NCBI RefSeq assembly: GCF_000018145.1
Contig: NC_009952.1
Location: 992,001 to 1,056,000, forward strand
Source of the DNA: Dinoroseobacter shibae DFL 12 = DSM 16493
GTDB taxonomy: Bacteria > Pseudomonadota > Alphaproteobacteria > Rhodobacterales > Rhodobacteraceae
Reading direction: 5' to 3'
DNA length: 64,000 nucleotides
The position numbers and the translations under genes are program-made. Within the stretch, counting starts at the first letter, position 1, and every line of letters begins with the position of its first letter. The notes under the pieces were generated by a model. The model worked only from the letters and a program-made list of their open reading frames with translations, did no database searches and was not told where the DNA came from. This document shows positions 1-8,536 of the stretch, one piece after another.

Positions 1-437
1 GGTCGGGGACACCGCCATGCCGGTCAGGTCTTCTGCGGGGCCCGTGTATCCATAGGGAACAGTGGCGCCGATTTTCATGGTCTTCTGGCCCGGGGCGTCT
101 TGCGCATGTTCGGTGCGAAAAGCACCGATGCCGCCCCGGTATTCGTTACCTATTGCGCCGGGCGAGCGCGCCCTGAGGGTGACTTTGTGCCCGATCCGGT
201 CGAGCGTCGCTGCCGGGTTGGCGTCATGCCTCTCCCCGAAGCGTTTTCCGCGTCGCCCCACACCGCTGATCCTATCAGCGGTCTTTTCAGCGCCACCATT
301 GGCGATGAACTGCCAGGCCGCGGTGCCTGGTAGGCAAGGTGTGCGGTCGACCGTGATGTCGAGAACCCGCGGGTCATCGGGTCGCCCGATCCCCCGGGCG
401 GCCTCCGTGATCGGGGCTGAGTTCACAGCCGGATGCA
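1..437. other. Unassigned stretch with two weak competing reading frames
   Basis: No gene can be assigned with confidence. On the minus strand a frame opens with an ATG that overlaps the smoK stop codon (TGATG, start at 438) and stays open to the window edge, about 146 codons. Its translation is poor in hydrophobic clusters and matches no family I recognise. An internal ATG at 78 (MKIGATVPYGYTGP) could be the true start of a gene leaving the window. On the plus strand a frame is open from the edge to a TAG near 333. The TGATG coupling mildly favours the minus frame, since downstream polyol genes are common after smoK. The plus-strand hairpin at 262-287 argues that part of the stretch is intergenic. 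Confidence 0.25.
262..287 (+). terminator. Hairpin with short T run
   Basis: Perfect 9-bp inverted repeat ACCGCTGAT-cct-ATCAGCGGT followed by CTTTTC when read on the plus strand. It has the shape of a weak intrinsic terminator for plus-strand transcription coming from beyond the left edge. It could equally be a chance hairpin, because the T run is only four bases and no plus-strand gene is certain here. Confidence 0.35.
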
Positions 438-1442
438 TCAGGAAACCCGCAGGCCCTGGGCGTCGAACTTGTGCAGCTTGTCCAGCTGCGGCGTCAGGAA
501 GATCTTGTCGCCATGCTTGACCGGCAACTCGCCATCCACGCGCACGGTCATCGGGTCGCAATCCGGCACGCCGTGGATGTGCAGGAAGGTGTCGGAGCCG
601 AGATGCTCGGCCACCCCGACACGACCTTCCCACAGCCCCTCGGTGGTGCTGACGTCCGTATGCTCGGGGCGGATGCCGATGGTGGCGACCCCGTGCTTTG
701 CGGCCTCGGCCCCCTTGATGAGGTTCATCTTGGGCGAGCCGATGAAGCCGGCGACGAACTCGTTGCGGGGGCTGTGGTACAGCTCCAGCGGCGAGCCCAC
801 CTGCTCGATATGACCGGCGCGCAGAACCACGATCTTGTCGGCCATGGTCATGGCTTCGACCTGGTCGTGGGTGACGTAGATCATCGTTGTCTCCAGCCGC
901 TTGTGCAACTCGGAGATTTCCAGCCGCATCCCCACCCGCAGAGCCGCGTCGAGGTTCGACAGAGGCTCATCGAAGAGGAACGCCGCTGGTTCGCGGACAA
1001 TGGCGCGACCGATGGCCACCCGCTGGCGCTGGCCGCCGGACAACTGGCCCGGACGGCGGTCGAGATAGTCTGTGAGATTCAGCGCCTTGGCGGCGGCGTC
1101 GATCCGGCGCTGTTGCTCGGCCTCGTCGATGCCCGCCATCTTCATCGGGAAGGCGATGTTCTTGCGCACCGACATATGCGGATAGAGCGCGTAGGATTGG
1201 AACACCATCGCCAGGCCGCGCTTGGCCGGGGGCACATTGGTCGCATCCTTGCCGTCGATCTCGATATGGCCCGAGGTGATGTCCTCCAGCCCCGCGATCA
1301 GGCGAAGAAGGGTGGACTTGCCGCAGCCCGAGGGGCCGACGAACACTGCGAACTCGCCATCCTCGATGGTCAGATCCAGAGGCGGAATGACCTCCACGTC
1401 GCCGAAGCTTTTCGTCACCTGGTTGAGCTTGATTTGTCCCAT
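438..1442 (-). CDS. smoK: Sugar/polyol ABC transporter ATP-binding protein (SmoK/UgpC type)
   Basis: ATPase that powers uptake of a sugar or sugar alcohol through the two permeases encoded upstream. The 334-aa protein has Walker [10 protein letters not shown] near residue 37, the ABC signature LSGGQRQRV, Walker [12 protein letters not shown] and the switch His in VTHDQ. A C-terminal TOBE-like regulatory region with IGIRPEH follows, as in the MalK/UgpC (CUT1) subfamily. It is the last gene of smoE-F-G-K and starts 12 bp after smoG. The smo name is by analogy with the Rhodobacter sorbitol/mannitol system, which has this order. The substrate is not fixed by the sequence, and other CUT1 substrates are possible. 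Confidence 0.9.
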   Translation of the reverse strand: MGQIKLNQVTKSFGDVEVIPPLDLTIEDGEFAVFVGPSGCGKSTLLRLIAGLEDITSGHIEIDGKDATNVPPAKRGLAMVFQSYALYPHMSVRKNIAFPMKMAGIDEAEQQRRIDAAAKALNLTDYLDRRPGQLSGGQRQRVAIGRAIVREPAAFLFDEPLSNLDAALRVGMRLEISELHKRLETTMIYVTHDQVEAMTMADKIVVLRAGHIEQVGSPLELYHSPRNEFVAGFIGSPKMNLIKGAEAAKHGVATIGIRPEHTDVSTTEGLWEGRVGVAEHLGSDTFLHIHGVPDCDPMTVRVDGELPVKHGDKIFLTPQLDKLHKFDAQGLRVS

Positions 1443-1454
1443 GGGTCTAGGTCC

Positions 1455-2285
1455 TTATTTCACAGCGCCGAAGGTGAGGCCGCTGACGAGTTGCTTCTGG
1501 CTGAACCAGCCGAGGATGAGGATCGGTGCGATGGCCATGGTCGAGGCTGCACTGAGTTTCGCAAAGAACAGGCCTTCGGGGCTGGAATAGCTGGCGATGA
1601 AGGCCGTCAGGGGGGCTGCATTGGCCGCCGTCAGGTTCAGGGTCCAGAACGCCTCGTTCCAGGCCAGGATGAAGTTCAGCAGCAGGGTCGAGGCGATGCC
1701 CGGGATCGCCATGGGCGTGAGCACGTAGAGGATCTCTTCCTTCAGGGACGCGCCGTCCATGCGGGCGGCCTCCAGGATCTCGCCGGGGATTTCCTTGAAA
1801 TAGGTGTAGAGCATCCAGACGATGATCGGCAGGTTCATCAGCATCAGGATGACCACGAGGGCGACACGGCTGTCGAGAATGCCAAGCTCGATGCAGATCA
1901 GGTAGATCGGGTAGAGCACACCCACCGCCGGCAGCATCTTGGTCGACAGCATCCACAGCAGGATGTCCTTGGTGCGCCGCGAGGGCACAAAGGCCATGGA
2001 CCAGGCCGCGGGAACCGCGATCATGATGCCGAGGATGGTCGAGCCCCCGGCGATGATGATCGAGTTCCACAGGAACTTGGCGTAGTTCGACCGTTCCAGG
2101 ACCGCGGTATAGTTCTCCAGTGTCCAGTCGAACGCCAGGAACACGGGCGGGTCTGCAATCGCCGTGGCCTCGGTCTTGAAGCTGGTCAGGATGGTCCAGA
2201 GGATCGGGAAGAAGATTAGCAGTCCGATGCCCCAGGCCAGGGTGGTATTGATGAGCTTGCGTTGTTGGGTAACTGCGCGGGCCAT
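1455..2285 (-). CDS. smoG: Sugar/polyol ABC transporter permease (SmoG/MalG type)
   Basis: Inner-membrane permease subunit, 276 aa, CUT1 family. About six hydrophobic segments are visible, starting at residues 11-30. The cytoplasmic EAA loop that docks on the ATPase is recognisable in the stretch EAARMDGAS. It forms a heterodimeric channel with the product of the gene just upstream (10-bp gap) and with SmoK as motor. Length and topology fit MalG-like permeases. The substrate is inferred only from operon similarity to polyol systems. Confidence 0.88.
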   Translation of the reverse strand: MARAVTQQRKLINTTLAWGIGLLIFFPILWTILTSFKTEATAIADPPVFLAFDWTLENYTAVLERSNYAKFLWNSIIIAGGSTILGIMIAVPAAWSMAFVPSRRTKDILLWMLSTKMLPAVGVLYPIYLICIELGILDSRVALVVILMLMNLPIIVWMLYTYFKEIPGEILEAARMDGASLKEEILYVLTPMAIPGIASTLLLNFILAWNEAFWTLNLTAANAAPLTAFIASYSSPEGLFFAKLSAASTMAIAPILILGWFSQKQLVSGLTFGAVK

Positions 2286-2295
2286 GATGTCCTCC

Positions 2296-3162
2296 TCACG
2301 CGTCCAGGTTCTTGCCGACGATGCGCATCAGGAAGATGGCAACGATATTGGCGAGAATGATTGCGTACACCCCTCCGGCAGAGCCGAGGCCGACATTCTG
2401 GCTTTCGAGCACGCGTTGGAAGATCAGGTAAGTGAGCGTCCGTGTGCCGAAGGCGCCGCCCGTGGTCACGAAGATCTCGGCGAAGATCGCCAGCAGAAAG
2501 ATCGTCTGGATGAGCAGCACGATGGTGATGGCGCGGCTCAGGTGGGGCAGGGTGATGAAGGCGAAGCGTTTCACCGGCGGGGCCCCGTCCATCTCGGCGG
2601 CTTCCAGCTGCTCGCTGTCGAGCGACTGGATCGCCGTCAGCAGGATGAGCGTCGCGAAGGGCAGCCATTGCCAGGACACGATCATGATGATCGAGGTCAT
2701 CGAGGCCTCCGACAGCCACGAAACCGGCTCGGCCCCGAAGAAGCGCCACAGATGCGCCAACAGCCCGTTGGTCGGATCCATGAACATGTTCTTCCAGACC
2801 AGTGCGGATACGGTGGGCATCACGAAGAAGGGCGCGATCACCAGGATCCGGACAACGCCCTGACCCCACATCGGCTGGTTGAGAAGGATCGCGAGCAAGA
2901 CGCCCAGGGTAATCGTGATCGCCAGCACGCCACCGACGATGATCAAGGTGGCTGTAACCGAGGGCCAGAAGGCACTCGAAGAAACGAAACGAATGTAGTT
3001 GTCAAATCCCACCCAACCCAGGTCGCCACCCCGCAGGGGCAGATACTGCTTGAACGAGAACAGCAGGGTCATTGTCAGGGGGACAAGCATCCAGCCGAGG
3101 AGCAGGATGACCGCCGGAGCCATCATCAGGCGCGCCGCTGATCGGGAATGTTTGGTTGCCAT
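2296..3162 (-). CDS. smoF: Sugar/polyol ABC transporter permease (SmoF/MalF type)
   Basis: First permease of the transporter, 288 aa. A hydrophobic signal-anchor segment lies at residues 13-35 and the EAA loop reads EAAEMDGAPP near residue 196. It pairs with SmoG. The gene follows smoE after 113 bp that contain a strong hairpin (3234-3264). Such a hairpin usually lets the abundant binding protein be made in excess over the membrane subunits. Family assignment is firm; substrate is inferred. Confidence 0.88.
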   Translation of the reverse strand: MATKHSRSAARLMMAPAVILLLGWMLVPLTMTLLFSFKQYLPLRGGDLGWVGFDNYIRFVSSSAFWPSVTATLIIVGGVLAITITLGVLLAILLNQPMWGQGVVRILVIAPFFVMPTVSALVWKNMFMDPTNGLLAHLWRFFGAEPVSWLSEASMTSIIMIVSWQWLPFATLILLTAIQSLDSEQLEAAEMDGAPPVKRFAFITLPHLSRAITIVLLIQTIFLLAIFAEIFVTTGGAFGTRTLTYLIFQRVLESQNVGLGSAGGVYAIILANIVAIFLMRIVGKNLDA

Positions 3163-3233
3163 CAGGCATACCTCCTCTGTTGATCGCCGACAGGCTATCT
3201 GGAACGGGAGCTGCGATTTTCGGGAATGAAAGT

Positions 3234-3264
3234 CCCGGGGCGCGGGCCAACCGCGCGCCCCGGG
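3234..3264 (-). promoter_or_regulatory. Intercistronic stem-loop between smoE and smoF
   Basis: Perfect 11-bp stem (CCCGGGGCGCG / CGCGCCCCGGG) with a 9-nt loop, placed 12 bp after the smoE stop codon. There is no T run, so full termination is unlikely. In binding-protein-dependent operons such hairpins often protect the upstream mRNA from 3' decay and reduce read-through. That role is inferred. Confidence 0.6.
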
Positions 3265-3275
3265 GGGAGGAGTGC

Positions 3276-4583
3276 TTAGCGGTAGCCGGCGGCTTCCATG
3301 GCGTCGTTGGTCAGGGCCTGGGCTTTCTCAAGCGCCTCTTCGACGGTCTGCTGACCGGCATAGACGGCGGAGAATTCCTGGCTGACTTCGGTGGCGATGC
3401 CCGCAAATTCGGGGATAGCGACGAACTGGATGCCAACATAGGGCACCGGGTCCACGGTCGGGTCGGTCGGATCGGCAGCCAGGATCGAATCCAGGGTCAT
3501 CTTGGCGAACGGAATGTCCTTGTAGTTCTCGTTCTCATAGAGCGAGGTCCGCGCACCCGGAGGCACGTTGGCCCAACCTTCGTTCGCGGCCACCAACTCG
3601 ATATAATCGGTCGAGGTGGCCCACTCGATGAATTCCTTGGCGGCATCGGCCTTCTGCGTGCCGGCGGGGATCGCCAGGGCCCAGGCCCAGAGCCAGTTCG
3701 CGCGCTTCTCGATGCCCTCGCTGTTCGGGGCGAGGGCGAAGCCCACCTGGTCGGCCACGGTCGAGTCGTTGGGGTTGGTCACGAAGGACGCCGCCACCGT
3801 GGCGTCGATCCACATGCCGCACTTGCCCTGCTGGAACAGGTTCAGGTTCTCGTTGAAGCCGTTGGTGGCGTAGCCGTTCGGCCCGGACTCGTTCATCATG
3901 CCGACGAAGAATTCCAGCGCCTCTTTCCACTCGGGTTGGTCGAATTGGGCGTTCCAGTCCTCGTCGAACCAGCGCGCGCCAAAGGAGTTCGCGGTGACGG
4001 TGATGAACGCGCCGCCTTCGCCCCAGCCGGCCTTGCCGCGCAGGCAGATGCCGTTGATGTCGTTCTCGCGGTCGGTCATGGCGGCGGCCGCTTCGCGGAT
4101 GAACTGCCAGGTCGGCGCATCGGGCATTTCCAGCCCGGCCTTCTCCATCAGGTCCTTGCGGTACATGATCATGGAGCTTTCGCCGTAGAACGGCGCAGCA
4201 TAGAGCGTGCCGTCATGGCTCAGACCGGCGCGCATCGCGGGCAGAATATCGTCGGCGTTGTAGTCCGCGGACAGATCGTCCAGCGGCACGAGCCAGCCAT
4301 TGGCGCCCCAGATCGGAGTTTCGTACATGCCGATGGTCATGATGTCGAAGGAGCCGCCCTTGGCAGCAATATCCGTCGTGACGCGCTGGCGCAGGACGTT
4401 CTCTTCGAGGGTCACCCACTCGACCGTGTGGCCGGTCTTGTCGGTAAAATCCTGGGTCAGACCCTGCATCCGGATCATGTCGCCATTGTTGACGGTTGCG
4501 ATTACCAGGTTTTCGCTTGCCATAGCGCCCGAGCTTACAAGGGTCAGGGCGGTGGCCGCGTAAAGTGCGTTCTTCAAGGACAT
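3276..4583 (-). CDS. smoE: Sugar/polyol ABC transporter substrate-binding protein
   Basis: Periplasmic solute-binding protein of the extracellular solute-binding family 1. The start chosen gives 435 aa beginning MSLKNALYAATALTL, a clear Sec signal peptide with a likely cleavage after SSGAMA. It is preceded by GAGGAGG 9 bases upstream. An in-frame ATG 45 bp further out would put a charged extension before the signal peptide and has no ribosome site. The mature part shows the usual family pattern, with many surface aromatic residues able to stack on sugars. It is the first gene of the transport operon, downstream of the lacI-type regulator. Substrate is probably a polyol, by synteny with smo operons. 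Confidence 0.88.
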   Translation of the reverse strand: MSLKNALYAATALTLVSSGAMASENLVIATVNNGDMIRMQGLTQDFTDKTGHTVEWVTLEENVLRQRVTTDIAAKGGSFDIMTIGMYETPIWGANGWLVPLDDLSADYNADDILPAMRAGLSHDGTLYAAPFYGESSMIMYRKDLMEKAGLEMPDAPTWQFIREAAAAMTDRENDINGICLRGKAGWGEGGAFITVTANSFGARWFDEDWNAQFDQPEWKEALEFFVGMMNESGPNGYATNGFNENLNLFQQGKCGMWIDATVAASFVTNPNDSTVADQVGFALAPNSEGIEKRANWLWAWALAIPAGTQKADAAKEFIEWATSTDYIELVAANEGWANVPPGARTSLYENENYKDIPFAKMTLDSILAADPTDPTVDPVPYVGIQFVAIPEFAGIATEVSQEFSAVYAGQQTVEEALEKAQALTNDAMEAAGYR

Positions 4584-4618
4584 CCGGAAAGTTCCTCCTC
4601 GTTGGATGATGTCATTGA

Positions 4619-4647
4619 CCTTAACCAATGAGGTGACGCGAAGTCAA
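4619..4647 (-). promoter_or_regulatory. Candidate promoter of smoEFGK
   Basis: On the minus strand TTGACT (4647-4642) is followed after 17 bp by TTAAGG (4624-4619), then by the GAGGAGG ribosome site and the smoE ATG. The -35 is close to consensus and the -10 is weak, as expected for a regulated promoter. Confidence 0.45.
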
Positions 4648-4654
4648 ACTAGAA

Positions 4655-4668
4655 TTTGCGCGCGTAAA
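4655..4668. promoter_or_regulatory. Candidate LacI-family operator in front of smoE
   Basis: Near-perfect 14-bp palindrome TTTGCGCGCGTAAA with a central CpG, the hallmark of LacI/PurR-type operators. It lies 8 bp upstream of the candidate -35 of smoE. A related CGCGCG palindrome lies in front of the regulator gene itself (5757-5768). Binding by the neighbouring regulator is an inference. Confidence 0.45.
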
Positions 4669-4697
4669 ATTTATAGGTAGCTCATTTTTTCAACGCT

Positions 4698-5732
4698 TTA
4701 TGCGGAATCTCGCATAATCAGGCGACCTTCGAACAAGGTTTCTTCGCGCGCGGGGAGGTGGCCAGCATCCTCGAGGATGCGGAACAATGTCCGCACGGCT
4801 CGAATCGCAATGGCCTCGTAATCCTGTGCGATCGTGGTCAGGGGTGGGCATGTGAAGCGCGAGAACGGGTGGTCGTCATGTCCGGCGATCCGGATCTTGC
4901 AGTCGGGGCCGTGGCCCACGGGCAGGTGCAGTCGATATGCCGCTGACAGCATCCCGATGGCCAGCCGGTCGTTGCTGCACAGGATCGTGTTGGTCTCGAA
5001 CGCCCCCTCTGCAAGCAGGCGCCCGCCTTCGGTGCTGCCGATCTCCTCGAAATTCCAGCCGCCGCCCTCGGCTTGGTGCACGTGGGGCGTTTCCCCGTGC
5101 CGTTCCATGCTCTCGATATAGGCGTGCCGATGCACGAAGGCGTTCGGATGGGTGGGGTGCTTCATTTCGAAAAAACAGGGTGGCTCACCGCTGCGACACA
5201 AGTATTCCACCATAAGGTCAATGCTTTGAATATGGTTCGTGCCGACGAAGGCCTGCCCGGTCTCGGGCATGTTGGCGTCGAACAGGACCAGCGGAAAATC
5301 CTCGCTGAAGGCCCGCACGGCCTCCCGGTCCGACAGTCTCCGGCCAAAGGGGGCCAGCAAGACGCCGGCGGGTTTCAGTGATCGGAGGGACTTTAGGTTG
5401 TCGCGCTCCCGGTCCGGGCTGCCGTGGGAGCTGAGCAGGATCGGGCTGTAGCCTGCCTCAATGCAGGCTAATTCGACGCGCCGCGCGATCTCCGAGAAGA
5501 ACGGGTCGGCCAGGTTCGGCACAAGAACGCCGATATTCTTGGTCTTGCGCCGGTTCTGGTTCATGGCGAAGACGTTCGGCTCGTAGGCGTGCTTGGCTAG
5601 CGCGGCTTCGATCTTCTTGCGGGAGGTGGCCCGGACGCTGTCGGGGTCGTTGAAGTATTTCGACACGGTTGGGCGGGAGATGCCGCTGATTGCCGCAAAT
5701 TCTTCCATATTGCGAATTTTCGGCTGAGCCAT
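4698..5732 (-). CDS. LacI family transcriptional regulator
   Basis: 344 aa. The N-terminal helix-turn-helix of the LacI family is plain (residues 8-55: SGISRPTVSKYFNDPDSV, then the hinge helix ending AYEPN). A periplasmic-binding-protein-like ligand domain follows, with the usual IGVLVPNLADPFF strand. It probably senses the sugar or polyol imported by the downstream transporter and represses the operon. It lies 114 bp upstream of smoE on the same strand and has its own promoter. The start MAQPKIRNMEEF has only a weak ribosome site; Met9 is an alternative start that keeps the whole HTH. Confidence 0.88.
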   Translation of the reverse strand: MAQPKIRNMEEFAAISGISRPTVSKYFNDPDSVRATSRKKIEAALAKHAYEPNVFAMNQNRRKTKNIGVLVPNLADPFFSEIARRVELACIEAGYSPILLSSHGSPDRERDNLKSLRSLKPAGVLLAPFGRRLSDREAVRAFSEDFPLVLFDANMPETGQAFVGTNHIQSIDLMVEYLCRSGEPPCFFEMKHPTHPNAFVHRHAYIESMERHGETPHVHQAEGGGWNFEEIGSTEGGRLLAEGAFETNTILCSNDRLAIGMLSAAYRLHLPVGHGPDCKIRIAGHDDHPFSRFTCPPLTTIAQDYEAIAIRAVRTLFRILEDAGHLPAREETLFEGRLIMRDSA

Positions 5733-5756
5733 CTTAACACCTGAATTTTCAAAAAA

Positions 5757-5804
5757 TGCCGCGCGACAAGTTTTAAGATAGGTGCCCCACCGTCTCTACG
5801 TCAA
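5757..5804 (-). promoter_or_regulatory. Candidate promoter and autoregulatory operator of the lacI-type gene
   Basis: On the minus strand TTGACG (5804-5799) is followed after 18 bp by TATCTT (5780-5775). Just downstream, at 5757-5768, lies TGCCGCGCGACA, a near-palindrome sharing the CGCGCG core with the site in front of smoE. A repressor bound there would block its own transcription. Confidence 0.4.
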
Positions 5805-5937
5805 GGTCGATCTTGCGTGGCGATCACGGGCGCGTCCGGCGCTGGGGGTTAGAGCTCCTCGGTCCCGGGCGGGTTTGCGCAACAAAGGGCGGCAACAAGC
5901 CGACCGCGCTGCCGTTCGATACTTCGCTATTTGACAT

Positions 5938-6365
5938 ACGCGCCAGCTTATGCGGCTTGCGTCAGCACAAGGCGATAAGGAAGCGCTCAAGAAGCAGCTT
6001 GCCGATGTTGAGCGCCAGATCGAGAACCTTCTGGATCGGCTTGTCGAAACCGAAAAAGCCTCGGTTGTCGCGGCCTGCGAAGCGCGCATCGATAGGCTGG
6101 AGCGTGAGAAGCTGGTGCTTTCCGAGAGACTGGAGAAAACAGCCCCACCGAAGGGACGGCTGGAGTAATGAATTGAACTCGCCCTGAATTTCCTATCAAG
6201 ACATTGGAATATATACAAAAATGGAGATCACGCCATGCGTCAGCTAGTGCTTAGACTGGCGTTTTCGAGGCCGCTTCGGTACTTCCAAAATGGGATGTAT
6301 AGAACACCAAAATTTTCTTTTCCTTTTCATATACTTAGGGCAAAATTCTGGCTCAAAAATCGAGA

Positions 6366-6387
<22 letters not shown>
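5938..6387 (+). pseudogene. Remnant of a serine recombinase (C-terminal part)
   Basis: One frame encodes a charged coiled coil (KKQLADVERQIENLLDRLVE, then RIDRLEREKLVLSERLEK) and after it IELALNFLS, RQLVLRLAF and RTPKFSFPF. This is the C-terminal architecture of large resolvase-type serine recombinases. The frame is broken by consecutive TAA TGA codons at about 6166-6171, and the catalytic and zinc-ribbon domains are missing upstream. After the stops the same frame resumes without a shift, so nonsense mutation plus loss of the 5' end explains the decay. The frame ends with a TGA inside the 3' end of the opposite-strand tRNA-Thr. It is probably a relic of a mobile element once integrated there. 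Confidence 0.7.
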
Positions 6388-6440
<53 letters not shown>

Positions 6441-6542
6441 ACGGGTCGTGGATATGTCACGATGGGCGGCTGATTACGCGCAATCTTAGCGCGGCGCAAG
6501 CGCAATCTGGACGGTTTTTTCGTACTGGTCTAAGACACCGAT

Positions 6543-6722
6543 ATGGGGCGAGAAGATCCGAAGGAACCGGTGGATAAGTCTGTGTCGGCGCGTGCTGCGC
6601 GCGACGCGCGCTTGAAGGCTGCGCTCAAGGCCAATATGCAACGACGCAAGGCTCAGGCCCGTGCGCGGCAGGCTTCGACGAACGAGGACGCGGCGCCGGA
6701 CGATGGCTCGGAACAGGCGTAA
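6543..6722 (+). CDS. Small basic protein upstream of murA
   Basis: A 59-aa frame beginning MGREDPKEPVDKS and ending DDGSEQA, rich in Ala, Arg and Lys in the middle (ARLKAALKANMQRRKAQAR) and acidic at the C-terminus. The central part is predicted helical and could bind nucleic acid. It sits 12 bp before murA in the same direction, and I recall similar short basic proteins in this place in Rhodobacterales. Function unknown. The ribosome site is weak, so the start is less sure than the frame. Confidence 0.6.
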   Translation: MGREDPKEPVDKSVSARAARDARLKAALKANMQRRKAQARARQASTNEDAAPDDGSEQA

Positions 6723-6734
6723 GGACAGGCGGAT

Positions 6735-8003
6735 ATGGACCAGATCGTGATCCGGGGGGGCGTGCCCCTCCATGGGGCCATTCCCATTGCTGGGGCCAAG
6801 AATGCCTGTCTGACGTTGATGCCGGCCACCTTGCTGAGCGATGAGCCTCTGACCCTGACCAATGCGCCGCGTCTGAGCGACATCGCCACGATGACCGCAT
6901 TGCTGCGCTCGCTCGGGGCCGAGGTCAGCACGCTGCAGGACGGTAAGGTCCTGGCGCTATCCAGCCACAGGATCGACAACCATACCGCCGAGTATGATAT
7001 CGTTCGCAAGATGCGGGCCTCGATCCTGGTGCTGGGGCCGATGCTGGCGCGGGATGGTCATGCGGTTGTTTCGCTTCCGGGGGGCTGCGCCATCGGCGCG
7101 CGTCCCGTTGACCTGCACCTCAAGGGATTGGAAGCGCTGGGCGCGGATCTGACGCTGACGGACGGCTATGTTCACGCCAAGGCGCCCGGGGGCCTGAAGG
7201 GCGCTGTGTTCGAGTTTCCGTTCGTGTCCGTCGGCGCCACGGAAAACATCCTGATGGCCGCCACGCTCGCCAAGGGCACCACTGTGTTGAAAAACGCTGC
7301 GCGCGAGCCTGAGATAGTCGATCTGGCCCGGTGTCTGCGCAAGATGGGGGCGCAGATCGAGGGCGAGGGCACATCCCGGATCACGGTTCAGGGAGTGGAC
7401 CGGCTGCACGGCGCGACCCATCCAGTGGTGACCGACCGGATCGAGTTGGGGACCTACATGCTGGCCCCGGCCATCACTGGCGGAGAGGTCGAGTTGATCG
7501 GTGGACGGCTCGACCTGGTCGCAGCCTTTGCAGAGCGCCTCGCGGCGGCTGGCGTCGATGTGTCCGAAACCGCCCATGGCCTGACTGTCAAGCGCGCCAA
7601 TGGCCGGGTCGGGGCAGTGGACGTGGTCACAGAACCCTTCCCCGGCTTCCCTACGGATTTGCAGGCGCAGATGATGGCGCTCCTGTGCACCGCGGACGGG
7701 GTTTCCGTGCTCGAAGAGCGGATTTTCGAGAACCGCTTCATGCATGCGCCCGAACTGATCCGCATGGGTGCGCGGATCGACGTCCATGGCGGGACCGCCA
7801 CGGTCACCGGGGTGCCACAACTCAAGGGCGCGCCGGTGATGGCCACGGACCTGCGCGCGAGCGTGTCGCTTATCCTCGCGGCCCTCGCCGCCGAGGGCGA
7901 AACCGTCGTCAGTCGTGTCTATCACCTTGACCGCGGGTACGAGCGGGTCGAAGAGAAGCTCAGCGCTTGTGGCGCGCAGATCGAGCGGGTGAAGGAAACA
8001 TGA
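6735..8003 (+). CDS. murA: UDP-N-acetylglucosamine 1-carboxyvinyltransferase
   Basis: Catalyses the first committed step of peptidoglycan synthesis, transfer of enolpyruvate from PEP to UDP-GlcNAc, in the cytoplasm. The 422 aa match the usual length (about 420). GAKNA with the conserved Lys-Asn lies at residues 20-24. The catalytic and fosfomycin-reactive Cys is in [15 protein letters not shown] (Cys118), so the protein should be fosfomycin-sensitive in principle. TDLQAQ supplies the catalytic Asp. Its stop overlaps the start of the next gene by 4 bp (ATGA). Confidence 0.97.
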   Translation: MDQIVIRGGVPLHGAIPIAGAKNACLTLMPATLLSDEPLTLTNAPRLSDIATMTALLRSLGAEVSTLQDGKVLALSSHRIDNHTAEYDIVRKMRASILVLGPMLARDGHAVVSLPGGCAIGARPVDLHLKGLEALGADLTLTDGYVHAKAPGGLKGAVFEFPFVSVGATENILMAATLAKGTTVLKNAAREPEIVDLARCLRKMGAQIEGEGTSRITVQGVDRLHGATHPVVTDRIELGTYMLAPAITGGEVELIGGRLDLVAAFAERLAAAGVDVSETAHGLTVKRANGRVGAVDVVTEPFPGFPTDLQAQMMALLCTADGVSVLEERIFENRFMHAPELIRMGARIDVHGGTATVTGVPQLKGAPVMATDLRASVSLILAALAAEGETVVSRVYHLDRGYERVEEKLSACGAQIERVKET

Positions 8004-8476
8004 CCGAGGATGCGCGTTTCGAAGAGGGCGGCGAGCGCCCGTTGCGACTGCGGGCCGAAGATGCCGACGATTTGCAGGTCATCTCCGCCTTGACCCAGGA
8101 TGCGGTGTTTCCGGCCTCCGAGATCGCCTGGCGCGCGTCGGAACGGCGTTTGGCCCTGCTCATCAATCGCTTCCGCTGGGAGGACAAGCCCCGGGCGGAG
8201 CGTCGTGGCCGTCCGGTCGAGCGGGTGCAGTCCATGCTGGTCATCGACGATGTGCTGAAGGTCCGCAGCGCCGGTGTGCAGCGCGGAGATGCGGATACCA
8301 TCCTTTCGATCCTGTCGTTGAACTTCGCCGCCGGGGAGGATGGCAGCGGCACGGTCGAGCTGATCCTTGCCGGCGATGGCGCCATCGCGGCGCAGGTTGA
8401 ATGCCTGAACGTCACGTTGCAGGACGTGACCCGTCCCTATCTCGCACCCTCGCGCAAGGCCCCATCCCACGATTGA
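8000..8476 (+). CDS. DUF2948 family protein
   Basis: 158 aa with the start in the ATGA overlap with murA. Sequence features such as [18 protein letters not shown] and [14 protein letters not shown] are typical of the DUF2948 family, which in alphaproteobacteria lies between murA and hisD. Function unknown. The frame could be extended 11 codons upstream, but the overlap with murA makes the internal ATG the natural start. Translational coupling to murA is likely. Confidence 0.85.
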   Translation: MTEDARFEEGGERPLRLRAEDADDLQVISALTQDAVFPASEIAWRASERRLALLINRFRWEDKPRAERRGRPVERVQSMLVIDDVLKVRSAGVQRGDADTILSILSLNFAAGEDGSGTVELILAGDGAIAAQVECLNVTLQDVTRPYLAPSRKAPSHD

Positions 8477-8536
8477 GCCTTGCCTTGAGGCTCTGTGCCG
8501 CGCCGGGTAATAGATCGGCCAAGAAGGAGACACTCG

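Noticed and set aside
471-2219. 582-codon plus-strand frame opposite smoK and smoG
   Set aside because: It is antisense to a gene with complete ABC motifs and reads as His/Arg/Asp-rich noise, a common artefact of GC-rich DNA.
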